Positions 7,313 through 14,551 are shown, counted from the stretch's first letter. The stretch is DNA of 64,000 nucleotides from Agrobacterium tumefaciens (GCA_025559845.1 CP048469.1:186001-250000), one strand, 5' to 3'. Notes: generated by a model from the letters alone, not told the origin. Program-made: numbers and translations.

Positions 7313-8338
7313 TCAGCGATCTTCGTCCCGCAGGTGTTTCCGGCGAGCCCGCATCCAGGGGAATAGCAGGCATGCGACAAATCCCCCGACGCCGCCGGCG
7401 AGCAGAAGCCGGGCCTGGCCATCCCAGGGCTGCGGCAATATCAGGCTCAATGCCAGTCCGCCCAGGCATATCGCGCCTGCGCAGGCGAGCCATCTCCATC
7501 GCACCTTCAGCGGGCCTGCGGCCAGAATTTCAAAGAGATTGAGTTCGGTGAACGTTTCTTCGGCGTTGTTTTTCAGGATACGGATGCGAAGCTGCTCCAG
7601 GTCGACGTCCTGACCGATCTCCAGGCGAGGCAACCTCTGCTGAAGCACCTCGGCGATCATATGAGGCGAAGGCAGATCCTGCGGCCAGCGGCTGGCGGGA
7701 GCCACTCCATAGGCCGTCAACAGTGCGTGGGTGAGTTGTGGCAGCAACAAGCGCCTTGCCCGGTGCTTGTCCAGTACGCACCAAAGCTCTTCCCTACCCG
7801 AGATCGCCAGATGGTAGAGAGCCAGCCGTTCAGCGGCAGGGTAATCCACGGTTGTCACCAACGCAGGCATTTCGGTTGCGCCGCCGGAGCGCAGGAAATG
7901 GACCCGGTTTTTGCCTTCGTGGGCGAACCACAGTCCCAGTGGCGCGATCTCAAACACAATGGCCTGGTCGCGGTCGCCGGGCAGAGAGCGGTCATCGTCT
8001 AGCAGATAGTCGGCAAGCGCGGTGACGGAGCGGCTTGACGATGATGGCTGTCGCCACCGCCAGGACTCACCCAGCAAACGATCGAGAGGGACGCGGGCAC
8101 GTCGGGGATGAAGCGAGTGCGCCAGGTCCAGAAACGGCACCACAGCCCTGGTGAAGGCGGAGACATCGATCGCGGAGCTTGCAGCATTGCGCAGCTCGGG
8201 AGGAACAAGGACTGATGAGGCTGGCGATTTCAACGCGGCGTCCAGTGCGTCTTTCGCCGCCACGATGTTCCTGACGGCACCCCACAGCATTCTCTCGGCA
8301 GAAGTCGCTGCTGTCTTTATTCCGGTCTCCGATGCCAT
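7313..8338 (-). CDS. Membrane-anchored ICE protein, unknown function
   Basis: 341 aa from the ATG at 8338. About 280 residues of soluble, alpha-helical sequence are followed by two closely spaced C-terminal membrane helices (WLACAGAICLGGLALSLIL and LLLAGGVGGFVACLLFPW) and a basic tail (RARRKHLRDEDR), so the large domain should face the cytoplasm. There is no signal peptide. The gene heads its own transcript after the terminator at 8386-8413 that closes the next upstream gene. I know of no characterised homologue; a role in surface exclusion or in anchoring an ICE complex would be a guess. Confidence 0.72.
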   Translation of the reverse strand: MASETGIKTAATSAERMLWGAVRNIVAAKDALDAALKSPASSVLVPPELRNAASSAIDVSAFTRAVVPFLDLAHSLHPRRARVPLDRLLGESWRWRQPSSSSRSVTALADYLLDDDRSLPGDRDQAIVFEIAPLGLWFAHEGKNRVHFLRSGGATEMPALVTTVDYPAAERLALYHLAISGREELWCVLDKHRARRLLLPQLTHALLTAYGVAPASRWPQDLPSPHMIAEVLQQRLPRLEIGQDVDLEQLRIRILKNNAEETFTELNLFEILAAGPLKVRWRWLACAGAICLGGLALSLILPQPWDGQARLLLAGGVGGFVACLLFPWMRARRKHLRDEDR

Positions 8339-8385
8339 CGTCGCAAAGTTGTCCTGAAATTAGGAGTTCAATTGACGACAACTAT

Positions 8386-8413
8386 AAAGAAAAAGAGCCT
8401 CACTTGGAGGCTC
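8386..8413 (-). terminator. Intrinsic terminator
   Basis: 7-bp stem GAGCCTC/GAGGCTC (8395-8401 with 8407-8413) followed on the minus strand by TTTTTCTTT. Closes the gene that ends at 8430. Confidence 0.8.
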
Positions 8414-8429
8414 AAAATTCAACTCGTAC

Positions 8430-9143
8430 TTACTCTTCATATTGAGGCAGGTCGTCCAGGGCCGGAGCATCAGCATCAAAGATCAGGATGCGGATATCGG
8501 CCAGTGCGGCCAGATGAATGGTGTCGGCCAGAGCTTCCGGCATACCTTTTTCCAGATGCTCCTGCCGCAATTGCTCTGCGGTTATGCCCTCCACGTGCAA
8601 CAGGTTTTCATCTGTCCACGGTGTCGCAATCAGTTTGATGCCGATCGCCGGGCTATATGGGATGCGGAATGCGATGAACCGGAACCCGGTCGGTGTGGCG
8701 ATATCTGCCAACTCGGCCAGATAGTGGAAAGATTCCTCGGTAATATGCGCTGTGCTGATCTCCCAGCACCGGCTATAAAATCCGGTGTCGAAACTCAGCC
8801 GATGGATCACTTCCTGCGCAGCTTCCCGAGAATAGCAGTCGCCTACGTGAACGGGATGGCCGAAGTCATCGCCGGTAATGGCGTAGACAACCGTTCGTAC
8901 CAGGCCGGAAGTCTGGCATTGTGCCTCCAGGTCTTCCGGTATTTCCTGGCCCTCGGTGATCAGCGCATAATCGCTGGACAGAAGGCAGGGGAACTGTGCG
9001 ATCTGATCGTCAGGCAGATGCGCCTGACTGGGATGCAAAGGCCGCCAGATCAGCGGGCTATCGTCTTCGTGGCTGATGCAAAGTGTTCGGACAAAATGCA
9101 GGTTCTGATAGCCGCGAATAAAAGGATTGAGTGTCTGGGACAT
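8430..9143 (-). CDS. Conserved ICE protein, possibly DUF5983-like
   Basis: 237 aa from the ATG at 9143. The N-terminal ~110 residues look like a compact regulatory or sensor domain; the C-terminal ~120 (from WEISTAHITEESFHYLAEL to the end) contain FIAFRIPYSPAIGIKLIATP, a block I associate with ICE hypotheticals of the DUF5983 type, with low certainty. The C-terminus is very acidic. No catalytic residues stand out. It is followed by a terminator and preceded by a structured leader, so it is probably a single-gene or two-gene unit with the 9231-9905 gene. Confidence 0.68.
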   Translation of the reverse strand: MSQTLNPFIRGYQNLHFVRTLCISHEDDSPLIWRPLHPSQAHLPDDQIAQFPCLLSSDYALITEGQEIPEDLEAQCQTSGLVRTVVYAITGDDFGHPVHVGDCYSREAAQEVIHRLSFDTGFYSRCWEISTAHITEESFHYLAELADIATPTGFRFIAFRIPYSPAIGIKLIATPWTDENLLHVEGITAEQLRQEHLEKGMPEALADTIHLAALADIRILIFDADAPALDDLPQYEE

Positions 9144-9150
9144 GGGATTT

Positions 9151-9201
9151 CTCCAGCGAGTTAAGCGGAGCGACCCCGCCGGGGATAACGCCCCGGTGGG
9201 T
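9151..9201 (-). promoter_or_regulatory. 5' leader: hairpin plus SD-sequestering pairing
   Basis: CCGGGG/CCCCGG (9179-9184 with 9191-9196) is extended by ACCC/GGGT outer pairs. CTCC at 9151-9154 pairs with GGAG at 9167-9170, hiding the Shine-Dalgarno of the gene starting at 9143. Confidence 0.5.
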
Positions 9202-9230
9202 GGATAAGATGCGTAGTTTGTGTCGAAAGC

Positions 9231-9905
9231 TCAGTCCTGACCTTGGAGCAGGCTTTCTGCCACGCGCTTCCGCAGTGCTTTGCGGCTATTCGAATCCTGG
9301 ATGCCGGCAAGAAAACCTGCCGTTGCAAAAGTGATGCGAGCGGCTGCTTCAGTGATATTTCCCTCCTGCAAAGCCCGGTGCAGATCCTTTCCGAGTCTCA
9401 GCATCTGGGGCGTGTCGCTGAACAGGGAGATCTCCCGGCTGATGAAGCATGCGTGACCACCAAACTCGAACAGCCGCGGCTTGCTGCAATACCAGCAACC
9501 CTCGAACTGAATAGAGACAAGGTTATGGCCATCGTCGAAGCAAGATGCGATGAAGAACAAGACTTCAAGGTCTGCATCTCCTTCGAACGAATGATGCTCA
9601 AGCAGGTTTTCGAAAGCTTCGTCCTGATCGGCATGGAAGTGTGCGGCCAGTTTTTCCAGGACAACGACAATTGTGGCCTCTGCTTCTGCATTCGGCGAAA
9701 TGCCTAGCTGCTCGGCCAGACCAGTCAGACCTTCCAGCACATCATCCCATTGCGGATCATTGGTTTCGGCAATCCTGGCGATGTAAGCACGACCGCTGCC
9801 TGGATAGTTGGCGTCGAGATGGAAGGCGCCGAACAGCGCGACGATGACAGGCGTCACGCGCTCCAGCGATAGAAGACCGGTCGCTTCGTAGTAGTTGTTT
9901 GCCAT
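9231..9905 (-). CDS. Conserved ICE protein, unknown function
   Basis: 224 aa from the ATG at 9905. All-helical N-terminal half; a central ADLEVLFFIASCFDDGHNL segment and a C-terminal half with a CWYC cysteine pair (about residue 140) next to FEFGGHACFISRE. The CxxC-like pair plus a later cysteine could be structural or bind a metal. There are no membrane helices. It lies upstream of the 8430-9143 gene with an intervening structured leader. Family and role are unknown. Confidence 0.68.
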   Translation of the reverse strand: MANNYYEATGLLSLERVTPVIVALFGAFHLDANYPGSGRAYIARIAETNDPQWDDVLEGLTGLAEQLGISPNAEAEATIVVVLEKLAAHFHADQDEAFENLLEHHSFEGDADLEVLFFIASCFDDGHNLVSIQFEGCWYCSKPRLFEFGGHACFISREISLFSDTPQMLRLGKDLHRALQEGNITEAAARITFATAGFLAGIQDSNSRKALRKRVAESLLQGQD

Positions 9906-9910
9906 GATGA

Positions 9911-9969
9911 TGGCTCCCTTTGAAAAAAGAGCGGAGCCATGCCCCAGCGGACATGAGCATCCGCGTGGG
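9911..9969 (-). promoter_or_regulatory. 5' leader: hairpin plus strong SD-sequestering hairpin
   Basis: TGGCTCC at 9911-9917 pairs perfectly with GGAGCCA at 9933-9939; the strand nearest the start codon carries the AGGGAG Shine-Dalgarno. A second hairpin lies at 9943-9969 (CCCAGCGG with CCGC and TGGG, one bulged G). Confidence 0.55.
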
Positions 9970-10041
9970 AAGAACAGTGAGAAGCCCCAACCAGGGTCGA
10001 GGCGTCCCTCATGAGGTTGGTTGGGGAACGATGAAACCGGC

Positions 10042-10440
10042 TTACCAGCCGCTGTAATTGAGCACCAACTGCGCGATCACCTGCCTGCGTTCCAGATCGA
10101 GCCCGCCAAGATCAGCGAGCCCCTCGAAGCCGATACGCTTGAGCATCGCGGCACCCTCGCGGGCGTTGTAGAAGCTGACCATTGTCGAAAGGAAAAGCCG
10201 CTGTCCGCCGCTCAGGACACCCAGGGCATCGTTGAGCAGCAGCAAGTTGGGCCGTAGATCCCATTTACTGGTGGCATTCAGAAATCCCTCGCGGGTGCCG
10301 TTGCCGAACCACTCGACGCCGGCGATTTCCACGCCACGTTTCCAGGCGTGAAAGAACGCAGCGGGCGCCAGTAAGAAATGGGCTTCCTCACGTGCGATCT
10401 GATCGATCACATCTTCGGGGAGAGAAATACTCAGGTTCAT
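10042..10440 (-). CDS. Small conserved ICE protein
   Basis: 132 aa from the ATG at 10440 (AGGAG 9-13 nt upstream). The N-terminus MNLSISLPEDVIDQIAREEA is helical; FHAWKRGVEIAGVEWF and LNDALGVLSGGQRLFLSTMVSFYNA mark the conserved core. The latter resembles a single helical bundle found in ICE hypotheticals. It follows the 10466-10711 gene after only 25 nt, without a hairpin leader, so the two are probably cotranscribed. The reading frame extends to 10572 but that part overlaps the upstream gene. Confidence 0.68.
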   Translation of the reverse strand: MNLSISLPEDVIDQIAREEAHFLLAPAAFFHAWKRGVEIAGVEWFGNGTREGFLNATSKWDLRPNLLLLNDALGVLSGGQRLFLSTMVSFYNAREGAAMLKRIGFEGLADLGGLDLERRQVIAQLVLNYSGW

Positions 10441-10465
10441 GACTATGACTCCTGTGGGCAAACGA

Positions 10466-10711
10466 TCAGGGATGCGAACGCTGTTCCCACTGACCTGTTT
10501 CCAGGGCCGTGGTGGCTGCTTCACTGCTGGGGAAATACTCGACGGACTCGCGTGAAACGGGACCTTCTTCATCGGTTGTGCCGATGTAATAACCGGCGGC
10601 GCTTCTCAGCACGCGCAGGGGAAGGCGTTTGCCTGTCCAGTGCAGAGCCAGGCGGCCTGTGGCGTCGGCTTGCAGGCTGCCCCTGGCCTGGGGATGGGAC
10701 ACGAAGGACAT
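10466..10711 (-). CDS. Small ICE protein, unknown function
   Basis: 81 aa from the ATG at 10711, with AGGAGA 7-12 nt before it. A beta-rich N-terminal half (GRLALHWTGKRLPLRVLRS) contains a YYIGT motif, and the C-terminus is charged. It is first gene of a probable two-gene unit that begins after the HigBA terminator and structured element B. No family was recognised. Confidence 0.62.
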   Translation of the reverse strand: MSFVSHPQARGSLQADATGRLALHWTGKRLPLRVLRSAAGYYIGTTDEEGPVSRESVEYFPSSEAATTALETGQWEQRSHP

Positions 10712-10772
10712 GGTGTTCTCCTGATGGTGGTGGAAAGCACCACATCCCTTCGGGAATGGAGGCTTCCCGTGG
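10712..10772 (-). promoter_or_regulatory. 5' leader: hairpin plus SD-sequestering pairing
   Basis: 10751-10756/10764-10769 form a hairpin (CGGGAA/TTCCCG). The 10 bases 10712-10721 pair with 10732-10741 at nine positions, counting one wobble, and enclose the AGGAGA Shine-Dalgarno. Confidence 0.5.
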
Positions 10773-10784
10773 TTTGTGGAAAAA

Positions 10785-10924
10785 GCATCGACGCCGGAAT
10801 GGCGTGCGTCCGCGAAGATGATGCGAGGCGGACTGGTGGGTCGACGCGGAGAATTCCGCGGCACAGCCGGCAAGACCCTGGCTGCTGGCATGGCGCTGAC
10901 AACATCAGCAACACATGCGGCAAA
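10785..10924. repeat. Structured intergenic element, copy B
   Basis: 140 nt, closely similar to copy A. Helix 1 ACGCC/GGCGT, helix 2 GTCCGC/GCGGAC (10808-10813 with 10828-10833), helix 3 CAGCC/GGCTG, helix 4 GCTGA/TCAGC. It lies between the HigBA terminator and the leader of the 10466-10711 gene. Confidence 0.75.
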
Positions 10925-10995
10925 GCATTGAGCAGGACGCCCCCCTCGTCATGCCGGAATGAGATACCGGCCAGCCCCCGATAGGCGACGCGAGC

Positions 10996-11026
10996 AAAAA
11001 AAAGCCCCGCAAAAAATGCGAGGCTT
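10996..11026 (-). terminator. Intrinsic terminator of higBA
   Basis: 10-position stem (11002-11011 with 11017-11026, one mismatch) with a run of eight T on the minus strand, 21 nt after the HigA stop. Confidence 0.85.
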
Positions 11027-11046
11027 CGTGATGGTGTTGAGAATTT

Positions 11047-11334
11047 TCAGGCGATCTGCAGACGGGCGATCGGGGGGTGTTCCCGGTGTACAGCTTGCCA
11101 AAGATCGTATGCGGCCTGCTCGGCAAGATACTGGCGAGCGCTACCGAGTCCTGCAAGTTCGAGGCGATGGGCAAGATCGGCGGAGATTGCCGCATGTCCA
11201 TTCAGGACAGTGGACAATTGCCCCCGCGAATACCCGATGTGCCTGGCCAGTGCGGCCACACTCATGTTGATGGCGGGCAGCACGTCTTCGCGCAGGGCTT
11301 CCCCCGGATGGGGAGGGTTGTGCATAGGCATCAT
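11047..11334 (-). CDS. higA: HigA-family antitoxin
   Basis: 95 aa (or 94 from the second Met). It is an XRE-type helix-turn-helix antitoxin: PPHPGEALREDVLPAINMSV opening, HTH at about residues 28-55 (VAALARHIGYSRGQLSTVLNG), which is the VapI/HigA signature. It neutralises the upstream-encoded HigB and represses the operon. The gene lies 6 nt after higB, the reverse order (toxin first) typical of HigBA. A palindrome overlapping the promoter (11632-11648) is the likely binding site. As ICE cargo, the pair probably stabilises the element. Confidence 0.93.
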   Translation of the reverse strand: MMPMHNPPHPGEALREDVLPAINMSVAALARHIGYSRGQLSTVLNGHAAISADLAHRLELAGLGSARQYLAEQAAYDLWQAVHREHPPIARLQIA

Positions 11335-11340
11335 GGCCTC

Positions 11341-11619
11341 CTAGTGATAATCAAGATAGTCGACAAGCTCCACATCGGAACCGTCGAAGCGAAAAATGAC
11401 GCGCCAGTTGCCCGACACTGCGACCGACCAGAAACCGTCGAGCTTCCCCTTGAGAGGATGCAGTCGGTTGCCGGGACGATCCATATCGTTGGGAGCCTGG
11501 GCGACATCCAGGGAAGCCAGCAGGCGCCGCAGGCGGGCGATGTGATCGGCACGAACGCCCGATGTATCGCCACGCTGGTGCAGAGCCCGTAGCCCCTTGT
11601 GCCTGAAGCTCCGGATCAT
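11341..11619 (-). CDS. higB: HigB-family mRNA interferase toxin
   Basis: 92 aa from the ATG at 11619, matching the RelE/HigB fold and normal length: N-terminal MIRSFRHKGLRALHQRGD, then RLRRLLASLDVA and the SVAVSGNWRVIFRFDGSDVEL strand pair carrying the conserved NWR(V/I)xF motif. It cleaves mRNA on the ribosome in known relatives. The start codon lies only 9 nt after the -10 box, so the transcript may be nearly leaderless, unlike all other genes of the block. Confidence 0.93.
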   Translation of the reverse strand: MIRSFRHKGLRALHQRGDTSGVRADHIARLRRLLASLDVAQAPNDMDRPGNRLHPLKGKLDGFWSVAVSGNWRVIFRFDGSDVELVDYLDYH

Positions 11620-11678
11620 GTTGATGAGAGTGTAAGGTGTGGCCTTACGGTTTTCAAGAGGGGTTGGACCAATTGCAT
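11616..11678 (-). pseudogene. 20-codon orphan frame behind an ICE-type RBS
   Basis: ATG at 11678 with CAGGAGAT at an ideal distance, the same ribosome-binding cassette used by neighbouring ICE genes, but the frame stops after 20 codons (MQLVQPLLKTVRPHLTLSST) inside the higB start. The higBA promoter and operator lie within it. It is either a leader peptide or the stump of an ICE gene cut when higBA inserted; no longer remnant is visible. Confidence 0.4.
11629..11657 (-). promoter_or_regulatory. higBA promoter with operator palindrome
   Basis: On the minus strand: -35 TTGAAA (11652-11657), 17-nt spacer, -10 TACACT (11629-11634). The palindrome GTAAGG-TGTGG-CCTTAC (11632-11648) overlaps the -10 and spacer, as expected for HigA autorepression. 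Confidence 0.75.
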
Positions 11679-11754
11679 GGAAATCTCCTGTTCAAATAGG
11701 ACCCTATGGGACTGAAGGATCGGTGTTCTCGCGGCTATGACCGCCAGCGGGCAG

Positions 11755-12312
11755 TCAGGACGCAACATCGTTGCCGGTGTGCTTTTTCCAGAGTGCGAAA
11801 GCCTCATCAGGGGCGAGCTCGGCGAGGATGACGATTGGCTGCTTTTGCGCAGCCCGCAGCCTGGCGAAGTAGGCAGGTCTGTCGGTGACGGTCTTGAGCT
11901 TGGCGCCCTTGAGGAACAGTAACTTGCCGTCCTTGACGAACAGCACCTTGTTGCCGATATCACGATTGAAGGCGGCACGGATTTTCTTGTCCGCGTGCAT
12001 CGTGTTGGCAAGGTCATCGACCAGGTAATCCAGCGTGATCTGGATGGTGAATTTGCGGGAGCTATCCAGGGGATCGTCATAGTCGGTGACGACTGCCGGC
12101 AGGCTTGCGGCAAATTGCTCAGCTTCGGAGAGCTTCGACTGTTTGCCGTCGCGGGAACGGACGAAGGTCATGCCACCGTGGCCGTCATTACTGGCATCGG
12201 CGACAGGCTCGCCGTCGAACAACACGACAGCGGTGAAGCAAAGTGTTTCCTCGCTGGCGAAGTCGGCAACCTTGAGGCTTTTCAGGGTGATGCGCTGTTG
12301 ATGAATGGTCAT
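11755..12312 (-). CDS. ICE protein of unknown function
   Basis: 185 aa from the ATG at 12312, with AAAGGAA just upstream. The N-terminal ~70 residues are beta-rich (ITLKSLKVADFASEET, FTAVVLFDGEPV), the centre has an ITLDYLVDDLANTM stretch, and the C-terminal part is helical and lysine-rich (KNKVLFVKDGKLLFLKGAKLK-like repeats of charge). It ends 77 nt before the orphan RBS at higB. The family is unknown; soluble by sequence. Similar hypotheticals occur in ICE accessory blocks. Confidence 0.66.
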   Translation of the reverse strand: MTIHQQRITLKSLKVADFASEETLCFTAVVLFDGEPVADASNDGHGGMTFVRSRDGKQSKLSEAEQFAASLPAVVTDYDDPLDSSRKFTIQITLDYLVDDLANTMHADKKIRAAFNRDIGNKVLFVKDGKLLFLKGAKLKTVTDRPAYFARLRAAQKQPIVILAELAPDEAFALWKKHTGNDVAS

Positions 12313-12317
12313 GGGAA

Positions 12318-12330
12318 TTTCCTTTGGAAT
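12318..12330 (-). promoter_or_regulatory. Short SD-containing hairpin
   Basis: TTCC/GGAA with extra A-T pairs around a 3-nt loop, placing AAAGGAA in the stem. Weaker than the other leaders. Confidence 0.35.
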
Positions 12331-12395
12331 GAGGCGGGAACAGCCACATCCCGGCAGGACGCAGCGTGTGTCCCGAAGGGGTTGAGGAAGAATTT

Positions 12396-12534
12396 GCATC
12401 AACGCCGGTTATGGCGTGCATCCGCGGACCTGATGCGAAGCGGACTGGTTCGGTCGGCGCGTGGGAACCGCGGCGCAGCCTGGACGACCGTAGCTGCTGG
12501 CATGGTGCTGAATCATCAGCAACGCATGAGAAGG
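12396..12534. repeat. Structured intergenic element, copy C
   Basis: 139 nt, closely related to copies A and B. Helix 1 ACGCC/GGCGT, helix 2 TCCGC/GCGGA, helix 3 GCAGC/GCTGC, helix 4 GCTGA/TCAGC. It sits between the terminator after the GHKL ATPase gene and the next gene's leader. Confidence 0.75.
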
Positions 12535-12597
12535 AGCGTGGCGTTTCCGGGAGGCTTCGTCCTGCTTCAATCGGAATGCTGACGCCGCCCTATTGCC

Positions 12598-12624
12598 AAA
12601 AAAAACGCTCCCGAAGGAGCGTTT
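12598..12624 (-). terminator. Intrinsic terminator of the GHKL ATPase gene
   Basis: Perfect 9-bp stem AAACGCTCC/GGAGCGTTT (12603-12611 with 12616-12624), tetraloop, then a T run on the minus strand. Begins 13 nt after the stop codon. Confidence 0.9.
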
Positions 12625-12636
12625 GTGAGAAATGGA

Positions 12637-14205
12637 TCAACCGGTGATCGTCTGCAACTTTCCTTCATCATCGAAGACCAGCCGTACCGTCGCACCGGCC
12701 AGCCTGGACTGCGGCGTGTAGCGCAGCGTGTCCGGAAGCAGGGCACCGATGACGTGAACGGGGTCCTGCGAGCAGCCGACGGCGATGAAAGTGCTGATGG
12801 TCCGGCCATCCTCCTCTTCGCTGGCCTCCTCGTAGCGGTCATTAAAGATATAGTCCGAGACCAGGCGGGTGACGGAATATGCCTCCGTGGTGAGGTAGAG
12901 CGTGTCGGCCCTGCGCACTGCGGCTACCGGATACTCGCCGGGCTCACCTTCCAGGCTGACGCATAGACCTTCGACCAATACCAGGGAGACCGAGCCGTCT
13001 GCCAGGACAGTGTGACGGTCTTCATACAGCGTGGCTGCATGCTGGATCACCACCTGCGCGGAGTCGATCGTTCTGACCATGGACATCAGCCAGTGCCCCG
13101 CATCCAGCCGCGTCTCCTCCAGCAAAAAGCCTTCGCGAGCGCTCAGATAGACCTCGGCAGCAGTTTCATCATTGTCCTCGCCGTTGGCGATGCGCCAGAC
13201 GCCAGCCTCGTTCAATGCCTCGCTGGCCGATATGCCGGTGCGCAGATAGCGTTCCCAGAAGCGGACATATCCGGGGGGAACACCGTGCCAGTCACGGAAC
13301 CATGCCAGCGGAACAAAGTGGATATCGTTCAGCAGGTCTGCATTGGATGAGGAAAGGCACCTTTCGGCATACTGCTCGATGAACTCGCTGGCCGGCAACC
13401 GCTCCCTGGTTTCGATCAATGCCTGGCGGTAAGCCTGATTGATCGCGTCCCTGATGCGAACACACTCGTCAGCTTCATTGAGAAGATGCTGCCGATCGGG
13501 AAGCCGGGCGATCATGTCGTCGCGCAACACTACTACGTGATGTTTTGACACTCTGGGAGAAAGCCCGATGGGAAGTCCCTGCAAGAAGCTCTGCCACTGG
13601 ACGCACGATGCCTCCAGGTTGAGCAGAATCCGGCCGACAGGCGTTTCGCGCCAAGGCAATGACGGATCGGTCAGTGGTCGAGCCAGTTCCATGCCATTGA
13701 GGAAGACAGGCACCGGAAAGGCTTCGCACAACCTCTTGAGCTGCTGTTCCGCCCAAACCGGCAGATTGACGCCGGCAGTCGGAGATTGCACGCCGTCGAG
13801 ACGAATCTCCGTGCCGATACGAGGCTTTTCGGCGTAGACCTCAATGCCGTCGCCGCGGATGATGGTCGCGGTGCTGGCACTGAACGCCTGCGTGCCCGAA
13901 TGCACCGACAGATGCCTGGAAAAATACAAGGTTGAAAGCACGCCCATACCGAAGGCGTTCTCGCGCGCCTGTAGTTCCGGGTCCCAGCCGGATTCGGCGA
14001 TGTGAATGAGAGATTGCAGGTCGGCGATGCCGGAACCATCGTCGCAGACAGTGATCGCGTCGTCGTCCACGGTGATGTGGACGTGCTTCGCGCCGGCTCG
14101 CCGTGCATTCTGCAGCAGCTCGCCGAGCATGGATTGAGGATTGAAGGCATGTCGAAGATTGGAAATCAGACGGTGCTGGTTCGTTTTGAGACGAATAGTG
14201 CCCAT
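12637..14205 (-). CDS. GHKL-type ATPase (Hsp90/MutL-like ATP-binding domain)
   Basis: 522 aa from the ATG at 14205 (AGGAGG 8-13 nt upstream). The N-terminal ~180 residues form a GHKL ATP-binding fold: N box ELLQNARRAGA (29-39, N33 expected to coordinate Mg), G1 box DDGSGI (55-60) and G2 box NAFGMGV (83-89). The remaining ~340 residues show no known domain; the mid region is helical and the C-terminal part acidic. The layout resembles ICE and phage ATPases of unknown partner rather than Hsp90 or a histidine kinase: no HisKA or receiver domain is present. It is a single-gene unit with its own terminator and element A upstream. Confidence 0.85.
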   Translation of the reverse strand: MGTIRLKTNQHRLISNLRHAFNPQSMLGELLQNARRAGAKHVHITVDDDAITVCDDGSGIADLQSLIHIAESGWDPELQARENAFGMGVLSTLYFSRHLSVHSGTQAFSASTATIIRGDGIEVYAEKPRIGTEIRLDGVQSPTAGVNLPVWAEQQLKRLCEAFPVPVFLNGMELARPLTDPSLPWRETPVGRILLNLEASCVQWQSFLQGLPIGLSPRVSKHHVVVLRDDMIARLPDRQHLLNEADECVRIRDAINQAYRQALIETRERLPASEFIEQYAERCLSSSNADLLNDIHFVPLAWFRDWHGVPPGYVRFWERYLRTGISASEALNEAGVWRIANGEDNDETAAEVYLSAREGFLLEETRLDAGHWLMSMVRTIDSAQVVIQHAATLYEDRHTVLADGSVSLVLVEGLCVSLEGEPGEYPVAAVRRADTLYLTTEAYSVTRLVSDYIFNDRYEEASEEEDGRTISTFIAVGCSQDPVHVIGALLPDTLRYTPQSRLAGATVRLVFDDEGKLQTITG

Positions 14206-14240
14206 GGGGGCCTCCTGACAGTCATGCGCCGTAATGGGCG
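14200..14240 (-). promoter_or_regulatory. 5' leader with mutually exclusive pairings over the start codon
   Basis: GCCCAT at 14200-14205, which contains the start codon, is complementary to ATGGGC at 14234-14239. The alternative hairpin GCGCC/GGCGC (14226-14230 with 14236-14240) uses the same downstream bases. Confidence 0.45.
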
Positions 14241-14331
14241 CGAAGGATGAAAGCGCGAGCGAAGACATGCCGCGGCTGGCCGGTAGGCGCCGGGCATGAA
14301 TTGGAAGAGCGTGATCGCGCGGGGACGAGAT

Positions 14332-14471
14332 GCATCGACGCCGGCTGTGGCGTGCGTCCGCGAGAATGATGCGAAGCGGACTGGATCGGTCTACGTGGTT
14401 GTTCCACGGCGCAGCCTGAAGACCTGGCTGCTGGCATGGCGCTGATCGGGATCAGCAACGCATACGGCAAG
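14332..14471. repeat. Structured intergenic element, copy A
   Basis: 140 nt. Helix 1 14338-14342/14349-14353 (ACGCC/GGCGT), helix 2 14356-14361/14376-14381 (GTCCGC/GCGGAC), helix 3 14411-14416/14426-14431 (GCAGCC/GGCTGC), helix 4 14441-14446/14451-14456 (GCTGAT/ATCAGC). It lies between the divergent GHKL gene and the toxin-antitoxin pair. Confidence 0.75.
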
Positions 14472-14551
14472 ACTTACAGCGAAGGACGCTTATGTCCCGC
14501 TCCAATCCGCGAACAGCAGCTACCTCGTTACCGTCATGGTCGGACTGGAGT

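Noticed and set aside
8372..8638. Plus-strand 88-codon frame starting with basic residues
   Set aside because: Overlaps the terminator and the opposite-strand gene; no support.
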